Below, in pieces: positions 1 to 9,600 of a stretch of 11,856 bases of DNA. The position numbers and the translations under genes were made by a program. Under the pieces are notes generated by a model. It searched no databases. It worked only from the letters and a program-made list of their open reading frames with translations, and was not told the origin of the DNA. The stretch is from a bacterium. Lineage in GTDB: Bacteria > Babelota > Babeliae > Babelales > CAIQNR01. Each line of letters opens with the position of its first letter. Within the stretch, counting starts at the first letter, position 1. The stretch is taken from the NCBI GenBank assembly GCA_947502805.1, contig CANNBR010000024.1:1-11856 (forward strand), in the 5' to 3' direction.

Positions 1-3000
1 GAGGCAACTGAAAGGTTAGACATTTTTCGTTGTGAAGTTTGAGTAACTACTTGTTGTGGTGTGAGTATTTCGTATTCAACAGCAGCACCAGAAGTGATGA
101 TGCCGAATGATCCAGTAAACTGTTGTTGAGGGCTATACTGTAGTTTTGCCATGAGAGTATCGTAAGGAATAATGTCATGTTGTGCAAGTGGTTGAAGAGG
201 GGCTGAAGAAGACCATTTGATAGCAGGATTATCTTCTTGGCTAAAGGCAACAGTGATTTGGGTGTCAGTAGCTGTTGCAGTCATGATGTACCAGGTTCCT
301 CGTTTAAACCATGAGGCTTGAGAAGGTTGGTTTTTGGCAGAAAGAAAGCCTTTTCCTAGATGTTGGTAGATGCCAAGGGCAGGAATATTTTGAGTATCTT
401 GATTTCTATAACAGACAAAAGCTTGAGCCAGATGGTCAAAGCTGTACAAGTAGGTATTGAAAGTTTTTAGAGGGAGCCAGGCATTATTAAATGTTTTTTC
501 ATCATAAGAGCTAGCATTTTGGGCTATATTTTCAAAGTTTGAATTCAAGAAATTTAAGAAGTTGGTATTGAGATAATTTTTATTGAGATAGATACCAATG
601 TAAAAGTCCCCTTGAGTTTCATAAATAACGCGCCAACGGACGGTGACCGTTTTGTTGTTGGTTGTAAAATTACATAAATCTTTTTGAGTAATAAAATGTT
701 GGGTTAAAGTAGATGAAGTAGCAGGGGCAGAAAATGAGTTATTACTTTGTTCACTGGTTACAAGAGGGGCAGGAAGAGTAGCAATTTCTTGAGCAAAGGT
801 TCCTCGTTGTGAGTTATACACTCTAAAACCTTGTGAGGGATTAAGATCCATACGGTTAGTTTGTATGCCGTAAGAATAACCAGGATCAGCAGGAAGTACC
901 CCATTTGGAGGGTAGTTAGTGATATCTGGCGTGCTTAAAGTATCATAGAAAGAGCTTGTCTGATAGGCCTGTACTGCTCGTGTAGTATTGAGTGAGTTGT
1001 TGACATAATTTTGGTAGTACACCAATCCTCTGTCAGCATTGTATGCTTGTTCCTCAAGCCGCAATCCTGTTTCTGAAAGAAGATTTTTCTGAAGAGCAGC
1101 TTGTGCTGGGCCGCACTGCTGAACATATCCTCTAAAAGAAGCAAGAAAAGCTTCTTGTTTTTCCAGTTCTGCATTTGCATCCATATCCTGTTGATTGGCA
1201 CCTATAATGGAGGGAATCATCATCCCAGCCATTAAGAGACACGGTAAGAGGCCAGCTCCACCAGTTACCACAGTTACAGCAACCATAAGGACAAGTCCAA
1301 CAATGGCAGAAATAAGACGGCGATGTTTGGCCATTGTTGCCATGGTAGATTCATATTCCTCTTTGGCCTTTTCAAGACTCCTTGTAGCAAGTAAAACACC
1401 GAAGGCTGTAAGGCTTGAAGCAACGATATCAATGCAATCGGTAAGGGTTGCAGTTAAATAGGCTACGGAAATCATAATGTTTTTGAGTGCATCACTGATA
1501 AATTTACCTGTTAAACTTATCATGCCAAGAATTGCTGATACAGTATCTTTTAAAAACTCGTTCATAGGATCGATGATAGAATTTCCAATATTTTTAAAGT
1601 TTCCTGTAACAAAATCTCCTACAACGTCTACAATTATTTTTGTAAGAAGTGTCACTGCTTCTAAGCTTAGTACGACTTCGTCTACAGTTGCTTGAATTAT
1701 CATGTCAGTTGAATCTGCTATTGCATCTATTGCGATGTTTGCTACAGAATCAATAGTGCCAGTAAGGTCAGTTCCTAGTTGAGGGTCTTGTGTAATAGTT
1801 GCAACAACTGTTCCTAGAATTGAAGCACCGATACTCACCACATCTGTTGCAACTTTAGCAATTCCATTTACAAGGGCCATGGCTGCATTTCCCACATCAG
1901 AACCAACCACTTCTATTCCGGTGAGAGTAGCATTTAAAGCGTCATCAATTTGATCAAAACCTCCTGTAAAATTACCTTCAGCAAAATCAACAGTCATATC
2001 ACCTAAGTCAAGGCCTACTGCTTTTACACAGTGCCAGACCGCTTTTGCTGCTTCTATGGTAATGTTATAGATTTTATCCACCATGCTAGCAAAATCTTCA
2101 CCAGCAGCCATAGTGGCAGTTCTAATAATAGCTGCAGAAGCATTTCCAACTGAATTGTTTGTAACCATGATTGGTATCACTGCAGGTAAAAGGTAAGGAG
2201 CAAATATTGCTGTGGCGCCGATCGCCACAATCCTTCCAAGATTATCCTTCATAAAATGATCAATAGCATGATCATAATCTCCATGAACAAAATTGGTAAC
2301 AGGTTGAAAAGCATGATCAATAGCATGATCAATATCATGATCATAATCTCCATGAAAAAAATTGGAAACATCATGACCACAACCGGCAGGTTGTGCTGCT
2401 CCCACTGAAGTAGGTGTGATAACTTCTGCCGTAAGAGCATTAATATCTTCAAGAAAGAGTTGGTCTTCTGGTTTGTAGAAAATTACGTTGGGAAAAGAAG
2501 AAAGAGCTTTTGATGGTGTGTTTTGGAGTTGATTGAGCCGTTGCATCGTATCTGCAAGGTTCGCTTGATTGAATAAGTAGGAATTATTTTGATTCAATAA
2601 ATTAATCGCATTAAAAGAAAGAAGCTCCATAAAAAGAGCAGAAGGAATGTGCCCTCTTCCATCAATGTTTTCATCAAAAAGTTTGTCAAAATTTTCTCTA
2701 CGAATAAGTCCTTGATAAGGCGCACCTTTTTGAGGAGTGATTATTCCTTCTTTAAGTAGAAAAGATCCCATAGAGGTTAATGAGGGAGCGTTATTTTTTA
2801 TAGAAAAAAGGGCGTCCATACCTTGTGTTGCGGAAACAACAGGGGGCTCTCCCTGGCCTTGGATACAGGTGAGGTAGTCTGTATAGCCTGGCGATACTAA
2901 AGATCCTTTAAGAGAAAAGTGTTGTAAAGGGGTGGTGACAGTTTGTGAAGAAATTGTTTCAAACTGTTTTGCAAAAATATAAAAGTCTGTTTTTTTGAAT

Positions 3001-3776
3001 TTTTCTATTTCATCGTAAAGGTCTAGATCGGTAAGATCTTTCCAATCAACACATTGAATTTTTACTCGTTGGCGTAAAATGCTGCTCATAACAAGAAAAA
3101 CACGAACATATTCAGAATCATTACGCAATCTTGCATACATATCACTGTAATAGGCTGTTTCAAATTTCGGGATAGAAGTGAACATTTTTATTTCATCTTG
3201 ATTGATATTTCCTAGTAATTGATATTCGTAAGAAAATGAGTTGGTGAGAAAAATTTTAAGATGGTTTTGCCATTCTTTTGTTTTTCTACAAAGGTCAACG
3301 ATGTTTGGTCCAAGTTTGGAAACTTCTTCTTGTTTTTGTTTAGTAAGCGTTGCAATGCGGTTGGTCCAGGTAGAGATCGACTCTGTATCTTTGTGAAATT
3401 GTGCAATGTGAAGTTGTTCAGTTGCATTACCAAGAGCAAAAAGAAGTGAAATTTGTTTTTTCCCTTCTTGTACTATTACAGTTGCAAGGTGTTCATTGAC
3501 GGCACGTTGTTTAAGGTAGGTATAAAATCTACGTAAAGGCCGCAGAAGTGTTTCTGGTAGCCCTAACGTATGGTCAAACATTTGTGTTACTGTCTTATCT
3601 ACTTGAGTGAGAGCTGGGTAGGTAGTTGCAGGATCTGGAAAAACAGAAAAAAAGAGATCGATTTTTTTTTGAATATCATTTTCTTGTTCCATTTTTGCAA
3701 GTAGGGCAGAGGCAGCAGAGGTGTTAGAACTGCTTATCGCTGCAAGAGCGATGAAAAAAAACTGTCTCATGTTCAT
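1..3776 (-). CDS. Giant exported protein with His/Asp repeat, hydrophobic hairpin and C-terminal beta region (3' end outside window)
   Basis: The frame is open from the ATG at 3776 to the window edge: 1258 codons are visible and the C-terminus is missing. I do not recognise the family. Residues 1-24 form a signal peptide (MNMRQFFFIALAAISSS, then Ala/Ser-rich), so export is expected. Residues 25-460 are mostly helical and polar. Residues 475-507 carry two copies of HGDYDH[DA]IDH. Residues 513-540 are hydrophobic, and up to about 800 the chain is small-residue amphipathic helix (Ala, Val, Ile, Gly, Asp, Thr). Residues 822-838 and 843-860 form a hydrophobic hairpin across a TGGAG turn. From about 1040 the chain is beta-rich and resembles the C-terminal part of the upstream gene product (FDH at 1113-1115, VCY at 1121-1123, GTWYIMT at 1160-1166). 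The start lies in the upstream stop codon (ATGA), with AAAGGA about 5 nt before it. An alternative ATG at 3770 has worse spacing. It is the third gene of the operon. Confidence 0.93.
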   Translation of the reverse strand, partial: MNMRQFFFIALAAISSSNTSAASALLAKMEQENDIQKKIDLFFSVFPDPATTYPALTQVDKTVTQMFDHTLGLPETLLRPLRRFYTYLKQRAVNEHLATVIVQEGKKQISLLFALGNATEQLHIAQFHKDTESISTWTNRIATLTKQKQEEVSKLGPNIVDLCRKTKEWQNHLKIFLTNSFSYEYQLLGNINQDEIKMFTSIPKFETAYYSDMYARLRNDSEYVRVFLVMSSILRQRVKIQCVDWKDLTDLDLYDEIEKFKKTDFYIFAKQFETISSQTVTTPLQHFSLKGSLVSPGYTDYLTCIQGQGEPPVVSATQGMDALFSIKNNAPSLTSMGSFLLKEGIITPQKGAPYQGLIRRENFDKLFDENIDGRGHIPSALFMELLSFNAINLLNQNNSYLFNQANLADTMQRLNQLQNTPSKALSSFPNVIFYKPEDQLFLEDINALTAEVITPTSVGAAQPAGCGHDVSNFFHGDYDHDIDHAIDHAFQPVTNFVHGDYDHAIDHFMKDNLGRIVAIGATAIFAPYLLPAVIPIMVTNNSVGNASAAIIRTATMAAGEDFASMVDKIYNITIEAAKAVWHCVKAVGLDLGDMTVDFAEGNFTGGFDQIDDALNATLTGIEVVGSDVGNAAMALVNGIAKVATDVVSIGASILGTVVATITQDPQLGTDLTGTIDSVANIAIDAIADSTDMIIQATVDEVVLSLEAVTLLTKIIVDVVGDFVTGNFKNIGNSIIDPMNEFLKDTVSAILGMISLTGKFISDALKNIMISVAYLTATLTDCIDIVASSLTAFGVLLATRSLEKAKEEYESTMATMAKHRRLISAIVGLVLMVAVTVVTGGAGLLPCLLMAGMMIPSIIGANQQDMDANAELEKQEAFLASFRGYVQQCGPAQAALQKNLLSETGLRLEEQAYNADRGLVYYQNYVNNSLNTTRAVQAYQTSSFYDTLSTPDITNYPPNGVLPADPGYSYGIQTNRMDLNPSQGFRVYNSQRGTFAQEIATLPAPLVTSEQSNNSFSAPATSSTLTQHFITQKDLCNFTTNNKTVTVRWRVIYETQGDFYIGIYLNKNYLNTNFLNFLNSNFENIAQNASSYDEKTFNNAWLPLKTFNTYLYSFDHLAQAFVCYRNQDTQNIPALGIYQHLGKGFLSAKNQPSQASWFKRGTWYIMTATATDTQITVAFSQEDNPAIKWSSSAPLQPLAQHDIIPYDTLMAKLQYSPQQQFTGSFGIITSGAAVEYEILTPQQVVTQTSQRKMSNLSVA
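2257..2365 (-). repeat. Tandem repeat encoding the His/Asp motif
   Basis: Two near-identical DNA blocks, 2257-2297 and 2314-2365, share tgatcaatagcatgatca, a common 'ataatctccatga' segment and an 'aaaattgg' end. The second block has an extra 12-bp unit (one more Asp-His step). The repeat contains five TGATCA palindromes. It is in frame and encodes residues 471-507 of the giant protein, so it looks like an internal duplication of coding sequence. Confidence 0.9.
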
Positions 3777-6679
3777 GACGTTCCTTTATCAAGAGAGGCT
3801 TGAATAGTTTTTATTTGCGATTCAGAAAAACAAAGAGCAGTTGGTTTTTTAATGCAGAACTGAGCTGAGCATCCGGGGGCTGTAAATCCGATATTATGGT
3901 AGAGAAACGTAAGCCCATTTAAGTTTTGAATTTGATTTGGTAATGAAAGTTCAGTTTTTAGGCTACTTGCTGTTTCTCCTGCTGGATAAAGTATTTTTCC
4001 ATCTGAGGTGCTGATGGTAAGGGTTACCTGGTTTGGTTGTGTTTCTATGGTAAAAATATAAGGAGTTCCTAAAGGCAGAGCTGGTATAGTTGCGATAGGA
4101 TTGGTAATGGGATGTGCGGCATTGCTTTTTGCCATGGCAGCAAGAGCATCAATGTTCGGTGAAAGAATTTGGTAAGCGGGCCAGATAGCATTAAGGCCTG
4201 CAATATTTTGATCACTCAATTGATCTTGCGTTTGGTTCATTTGCCCTTGATTTTGATAGAACGTTTCTGCAAATCCTACATTATAGGTTCCCGGTTTTTG
4301 CCCAGGTAATGAATAAATGCAGAAGAGTCTGTGCTGGTGATGAAGATCAAGAACTCCTGATATCCAACGAGCACCATTAAATAGTATTCCCATCATGAAT
4401 GGTTCGTAAGGTTCGCTTAAAAGGGTGACTGCAACGCTTATGGTATATGATTCAACTGATTGGGTATTGTATTGAGCTGGCGGGATGTGTTCGGTAAAAA
4501 TACTATTTTGCACAGCAAGTGTTGGATCACCCTGTGGATAGGTGGTGCTGGCAAAAGGTTGTGCGCCGTATTGAACAAAGCTTGTTACGGGGTTTTGCAT
4601 GGTTCCTGAATAATCAGAGGAACAAAATTGCCAGTTGCCTGATCGATAAGGATTGTACCAACTATTTGAAAGGCCATTTGATTTAAAAGGGGTGTGTGAA
4701 AAAATGAGTTGTTGTGCTGCCATTGGAGATTCGTAAAAAAGTTGATCATCAGGCATAGGGTTCAAGATAAAGATGCTTTTTACGGTGGCTGTAACAAGCG
4801 CTTGTGTTACAAAACTTTGTTCTACTGCAAAAAGAGAAGGGAGAAGCCCGCTCATAACAACGGCACCGCTTGAGGTAGTTTGAAAACAAAGCTGAGAAGC
4901 AATGACCGCTATTTGAGCAGAAAAGTTGGCATTAATTTTTGCAAGAATATTTGTTTGTTGGAATGCAAGTTGAGAGAAAAACTGATTAAGCTTTGTCATC
5001 AACATAGTTCGTTGTTGAGAAAGGCTTGCAAAAACGAGCGCATCAGCGGCACTTTGCCAGGCTGCAACCATTTGGGCTCCCATGGAAACTTCCATTTGAA
5101 GTACTAGGTCTACAATTGATTTTGCAAACTCCGTTCCTTTTTCTGTCCACGTTTTTATACCAGCAGCTACTCTTGCTGTTTCGGCAGCTTCTTTTGCTTC
5201 GTCGGCAGCTTCTTTTGCTTCATCGGCAGTTTTTCTAGTTATTGCGGCTGTCTCTTTTGCTGTATCTAATTCTTGGGATGCTTCTTTTACGGCATTAGAA
5301 TCTCCATTTATGCGCCAAGTTGCTCGTGCTTTAGCTAGATTTCCTTCAGCCTTACTGACATTATTTGCAGCTTGTTGTGCCGCCCTTTCTGCTTGTTGCG
5401 CAACTTTTTCGGCAGCTTTTGCAACTTTTGCTGTTTCTTTTGCGGCAACTTTTGCAGCTTTTTCGGCAGCTTTTTTTGCGGCTTTGGCAGCAGCTTTTTC
5501 TGCCTTAGTTAGTTTTTTACTTGTGTTTGTTGCCACTTCTTCTTCTGCACCTCCTTCTTCTTTAAATGTGTTTATTCTTTGGTCCCCTGTTTCTGTGACG
5601 TTCGTTGAAGCAGCATTTTCACCAGTTTGTTCTGCATTTTCCATGCCTTCACCTGGAATACCAAAATCATTATCAATGTCTATATATTCACCAGCTTCTG
5701 CGATAGCTTCTTCTGAACTTTCAACTCCAGGTAATCCAGCAGCAGTAGGAGCTGAAGTTTCCAGACCCTCGGTAACTGCTTGAGCTACTTCTGGGCTTGC
5801 TGCATCAGCTTCTGCTGTTAGAGATTCAGTAGTTTCTTCAATAAGCCTTTGCAAAGCATCTTCAAAGGATTTGGCAGTCGCTTCTAATGCTGCATCAAGT
5901 GATTCTTCACCAGCCTCTGCAACGACTCCACCCACCACTCCTGCCGCCCCCGCCTCTGCTGTTTCAGCAGCTATTTGTTCTCCAGCTTCTAGAGCAGCTT
6001 CACTAATAACTTCTAGGGCTTGTGGTAGCGCAGAGCTTTGAAACTTTTTCACTCCATTTAATAAGCGGTGTCGGTGGCGAGGGTAATCCCAGAAGCGAAT
6101 GATGAGCGGAACATGATATTTATTTTGGCAAACCAATAAGCGAAGGGTTTTTTTGTGGTCGGTAAGTATTTCGTTACGTTCTATTTCCGTATACATAACC
6201 AGATCATTAGTTAGTTTTTGAATGGGGGTGGTGTATTTTTTAAAAGGTGAAAGAACAAAAGCTATGCAACGAGCGCTGGCATTCTTGATCCATCCAATAA
6301 TTTTTTGAATTATTGTGATCTCTTTTTTTAAGAGGCGAGCTACCCGTTCGTAATGGTCTTTTTGAATGGTGAGGATGGCAAGGTTGTGTTCAATGTGTTG
6401 TTTTGTTTCTGTATCTACCGCCGCAAGAGAAGTTTCTCGTTTTTCTATTTCTTGCGTTAAAACAGTGGCCGCTTTTTTACAGGCGCATCGTTGTTGGTAG
6501 GGGGTGCTGGTAGCTATGCGATACAAAAGGTCTTCTACAAATTGGAATGACACTAATGAAAGGTTTACTCCTGTCGTTCCAAATATCTGTTTGGCTAGCC
6601 GCTGCGCATCATGATGAGCTGGAGTAGTTGCTGAAAGACGAAGGCATAAAAGAGAAATGAAAAGTAATTTTTTTATCAT
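3773..6679 (-). CDS. Large exported protein with acidic block, Lys/Ala coiled coil and C-terminal beta region
   Basis: 968 residues; family not recognised. Residues 1-20 are a signal peptide (MIKKLLFISLLCLRLSATTP). Residues 24-210 are helical and basic, with a cysteine pair at 65 and 67 and a hydrophobic helix around 124-145. Residues 215-385 are strongly acidic and rich in Ala, Glu and Gly, probably partly disordered. Residues 386-450 are Lys/Ala-rich (KAEKAAAKAAKKAAEKAAK), resembling the helical rod of TolA or LEA-type proteins in composition only. Residues 485-498 are two exact ADEAKEA heptads. Residues 515-635 are helical with little charge. Residues 640-968 are beta-rich, with FCIY at 786-789 and GTPYIFT at 871-877, matching landmarks in the downstream protein. 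The start overlaps the upstream stop (ATGA) and has AGGAG at 6691-6687, 7 nt away. The stop overlaps the next start in the same way. An extracytoplasmic rod with a globular tip is a reasonable picture, inferred from composition alone. Confidence 0.95.
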   Translation of the reverse strand: MIKKLLFISLLCLRLSATTPAHHDAQRLAKQIFGTTGVNLSLVSFQFVEDLLYRIATSTPYQQRCACKKAATVLTQEIEKRETSLAAVDTETKQHIEHNLAILTIQKDHYERVARLLKKEITIIQKIIGWIKNASARCIAFVLSPFKKYTTPIQKLTNDLVMYTEIERNEILTDHKKTLRLLVCQNKYHVPLIIRFWDYPRHRHRLLNGVKKFQSSALPQALEVISEAALEAGEQIAAETAEAGAAGVVGGVVAEAGEESLDAALEATAKSFEDALQRLIEETTESLTAEADAASPEVAQAVTEGLETSAPTAAGLPGVESSEEAIAEAGEYIDIDNDFGIPGEGMENAEQTGENAASTNVTETGDQRINTFKEEGGAEEEVATNTSKKLTKAEKAAAKAAKKAAEKAAKVAAKETAKVAKAAEKVAQQAERAAQQAANNVSKAEGNLAKARATWRINGDSNAVKEASQELDTAKETAAITRKTADEAKEAADEAKEAAETARVAAGIKTWTEKGTEFAKSIVDLVLQMEVSMGAQMVAAWQSAADALVFASLSQQRTMLMTKLNQFFSQLAFQQTNILAKINANFSAQIAVIASQLCFQTTSSGAVVMSGLLPSLFAVEQSFVTQALVTATVKSIFILNPMPDDQLFYESPMAAQQLIFSHTPFKSNGLSNSWYNPYRSGNWQFCSSDYSGTMQNPVTSFVQYGAQPFASTTYPQGDPTLAVQNSIFTEHIPPAQYNTQSVESYTISVAVTLLSEPYEPFMMGILFNGARWISGVLDLHHQHRLFCIYSLPGQKPGTYNVGFAETFYQNQGQMNQTQDQLSDQNIAGLNAIWPAYQILSPNIDALAAMAKSNAAHPITNPIATIPALPLGTPYIFTIETQPNQVTLTISTSDGKILYPAGETASSLKTELSLPNQIQNLNGLTFLYHNIGFTAPGCSAQFCIKKPTALCFSESQIKTIQASLDKGTS
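5181..5229 (-). repeat. 21-bp in-frame tandem repeat (heptad coil)
   Basis: Two 21-bp units (5181-5201 and 5202-5222) differ at a single base, and a third begins at 5223 and breaks down after seven bases. Each unit encodes one ADEAKEA heptad in the coiled-coil part of the 968-residue protein. Shorter, less regular repeats of a similar word (ttttcggcagctttt) occur at about 5403-5480 in the Lys/Ala segment. Confidence 0.9.
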
Positions 6680-9600
6680 TGTGATGCTCCTGTTGTGGCA
6701 TTATTTTGTGCAGGCTCGGCATTGTTAAGAGAGTTTGTAGCAAGGAGAATAGACCCTCCTTGTGATTGTGAAGATCCTCCAAGTACATTTGAATTCACCG
6801 TTGCTTTAGGATCTCCTTGAAATTTAACGAGTGCTTGTTTTTCTTTTATATAAGCAGCACATTTTCCTTTTTTGTCTTGAACAAGGCTGGTGCTTGTTTG
6901 CACATCAAGATTGTTATCTGAAAGTGCGAGAGCTGAACTGAAAATGATTGTAAGGCAGGGGTCAAAAATATTGAGAGCAAGTAGTGATTGGAAGTCTCCT
7001 AAGCAACCACGGAGTAAGGTAATAACTCCAGCAGAATCAGCTGGGATAACGCCACTTTTTGGTGTTTTTGCTCCAGTACCTGATTTATTAAGCCAGGCTG
7101 GCTGTGCAATAATTGGTTGTTCAAATAAACGAATAAGCATCGACCCTTTTTTTGCTGGATCTGTAGCAAAGATAGGAATGTTCATATAAAAACCGGTTAT
7201 TCCATCAGCAGGGATGTTATTAGGTTCATACAGTGTTGTTGTTCCAGCACTGTTGGTAGAAGGAGCAGTTGTTTTTTTTATCCATGCAGGAAGCGTTCCT
7301 GTTATTTCCGTCACTGAATCAGGAGCCTGTAAAAAGAAGAATTTTTGATAAGAAAAGGAGCCAAGAGAGGCAGAGTTGGATACTGTTTTTCCATTAAGAG
7401 GATCGATAGCGGTTCCCGTTACAGAACTTGCTTGCTCGATGCCAAAGGTAGGAAAGGGAGCAATAGAAATGGGAGTCGCGCTGTTTTCAATTTCCATTGC
7501 AAGTTTAGGGAGTAATCGAATTCCTCTAAAGGTATTTTTATCATAAAAGAACAAAGGTGGGTTTGCTTTTTGAAGCAAGGAGGCAATACCTTCTTTTGAA
7601 GCGCTTTCGTATGCGAGTTCCTTTTGAATGTTTTTTGCATAGTCTGCAAATTGAGTGAGTCCTGAATAGGAAGGGTTACTTGGGTCAGTTGATACATTTT
7701 GTAAGGTTTGTGCATAGAGATTAAAGAAGACGAGATATTCTTTAAGTACCCATAAAAAAGACGTGCGCTTGCTATGAAATTGTTGGCTATAGGAAATAAA
7801 GTCGGCAAGAGTTTCTAATGCATGTTGAGTAGGGTCGTTATTATTTGCTGTGCGGGTATATTTGACCGATTTATTTTGAGCCATTGCTTTTTTGTAAGCA
7901 GTAAGAGTGTTTGCAAGTGCGGTACTTGTTGCTGGGTCAATTTTACTAAAAGAAAAGTTTGGTTTGTTAAGAAGGGGGAACAGTATTCGATAAGCAAGAG
8001 CATCGCTATCGCTGATAGTTTTTACAAATGCTGCAGTAGTTTCATTTTGAACGTGATCTTTTTGAAGGTGTAGTAGAACGTCAGTGTATGATGTGTTGTG
8101 AGGTTTTTTTTCTTTTGAAGTTGATTGATGGGTAGAGATTTTAAAGAGTTCGCGAAGTGCTTTAAGGGGATCCATTGTCAAATCTTCTCCGTATGGTCTC
8201 ATCTCGACAAATGTGTTGAATGAAAGTATGGGGTGCTTTTTCAGAAGTTCATTAATATTCATTAAGCAGAGAAATTTATTAATAGTAATGTTTTTTAAAA
8301 ATGCTGTCCGATAACTACTTTTTTGAGAAAAAAGATATTGAACGGGACCATCTTCTATTTTACTTATTTCAAGTAATGATTCAACGAATTGATTCGTAGT
8401 TTGAAATTGCTTCATAATGATAAGTTGTTCTTCTGTGGTGAGTTTATTAAGTGCCGTAAAATTTGGAGATGAAAGTAGGGAAAAAGCATTTTGAAGGGGT
8501 GTATTTTCCCCTGGAGCAGTAGGAATATTAAGTCTTGCGATTGTTTTATCACCATCTAGTTTTAAAACATAGGTACTATATTCAAGTAAAGCCTTTTCCA
8601 GAACTATTTGTTGTTCTTGTGTAAGCCCTTCAATGCTGAGAGCATGTCCTTTTAAGGGAATAGAAATTGACTGTGCTGTTGCTCTTTCTGATACAGACAG
8701 AGAACTTTCTGCATTATTACTAGTAGTCCAAAGACCATAAGCAAGTAATGCACGATTAGTGTCTGAAATGTTTTCTAGAAGTACAGGGGGGGTTGTTTTA
8801 GATCCAAGCATTCGAATGGCGAGAGCTTTGAGTTTTACTGCTTGAGAAGGAGATAGTATTTGATAGGTTGGATTAAGCGTTCCTAATACATCAAGAATGA
8901 TAATGCCCTTTTTTGAGAGATCCTTTGCAGACTCTTTTAGGGTCCAGCTGATAATGTTTTTGATGCAGGTGATAAATTCTTGCGGTAAAATATTTGTGCT
9001 TATCGTATTTCCATCACCAAGAAGCTGATTAAGCATTTTTGTAAATGCAATTTCTTCCATAAGTAATTTTTCATAAGAAAATTCTGTAATGAGTTGTGCA
9101 AGTTGTGCAACTTCTTGACTAGTAGCTGCTTGTGAATTTTCTCCTTTTAAAAATCCGATAATGACATCGAGGTTTTTAAGGTTTTGATCTTGATTAAGAT
9201 AAGCAAGAATTTTGTACATGGTGTCAGAAAGAAGAGTCGCTTGTTCTTTTGTTAAATTTTTTAACGAAAAGGGTGTTGAATTTAAATGAGTAAGAGCTGT
9301 TTCAAGATCGGGGCTTGTTTGTATTCCTGCAAGAGTCATATAACGACGTACCCCTAGGTATGCTTGAGAAGTTTGTGATGCTGTTATCTGTTCTATCCCA
9401 AGAGTGGTAAGTACATATTTTTCTATATCTAAAACAAGCATGTCAGGATCACTGACCTTGTCTGCTTGTATGCATCCCATTCCGGTAGAGATGGCATAGT
9501 TTTCAGGCAGTCCTGGTATGAGTGCTCGCAGCGATTGGTTAAGTTGAGCCATAACAATATTAATGAGGTGATTAATGATGAGCGTTTTCTTATTGAGCGC

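Noticed and set aside
1195..1695. Two plus-strand frames (88 and 72 codons) over the middle of the giant gene
   Set aside because: They lie antisense to a continuous coding frame with sensible protein features and have no independent support.
2257..2365. Possible CRISPR-like or regulatory direct repeats with TGATCA palindromes
   Set aside because: The repeats are in frame inside a gene, have no unique spacers of uniform length, and are explained by the repeated Asp-His codons.
5310..5783. A 157-codon plus-strand frame rich in Ala, Phe and Ser
   Set aside because: It is the antisense of the Ala/Lys/Glu repeat zone of the 968-residue gene. Low-complexity GC-biased codons keep the opposite frame open. 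There is no ribosome binding site.
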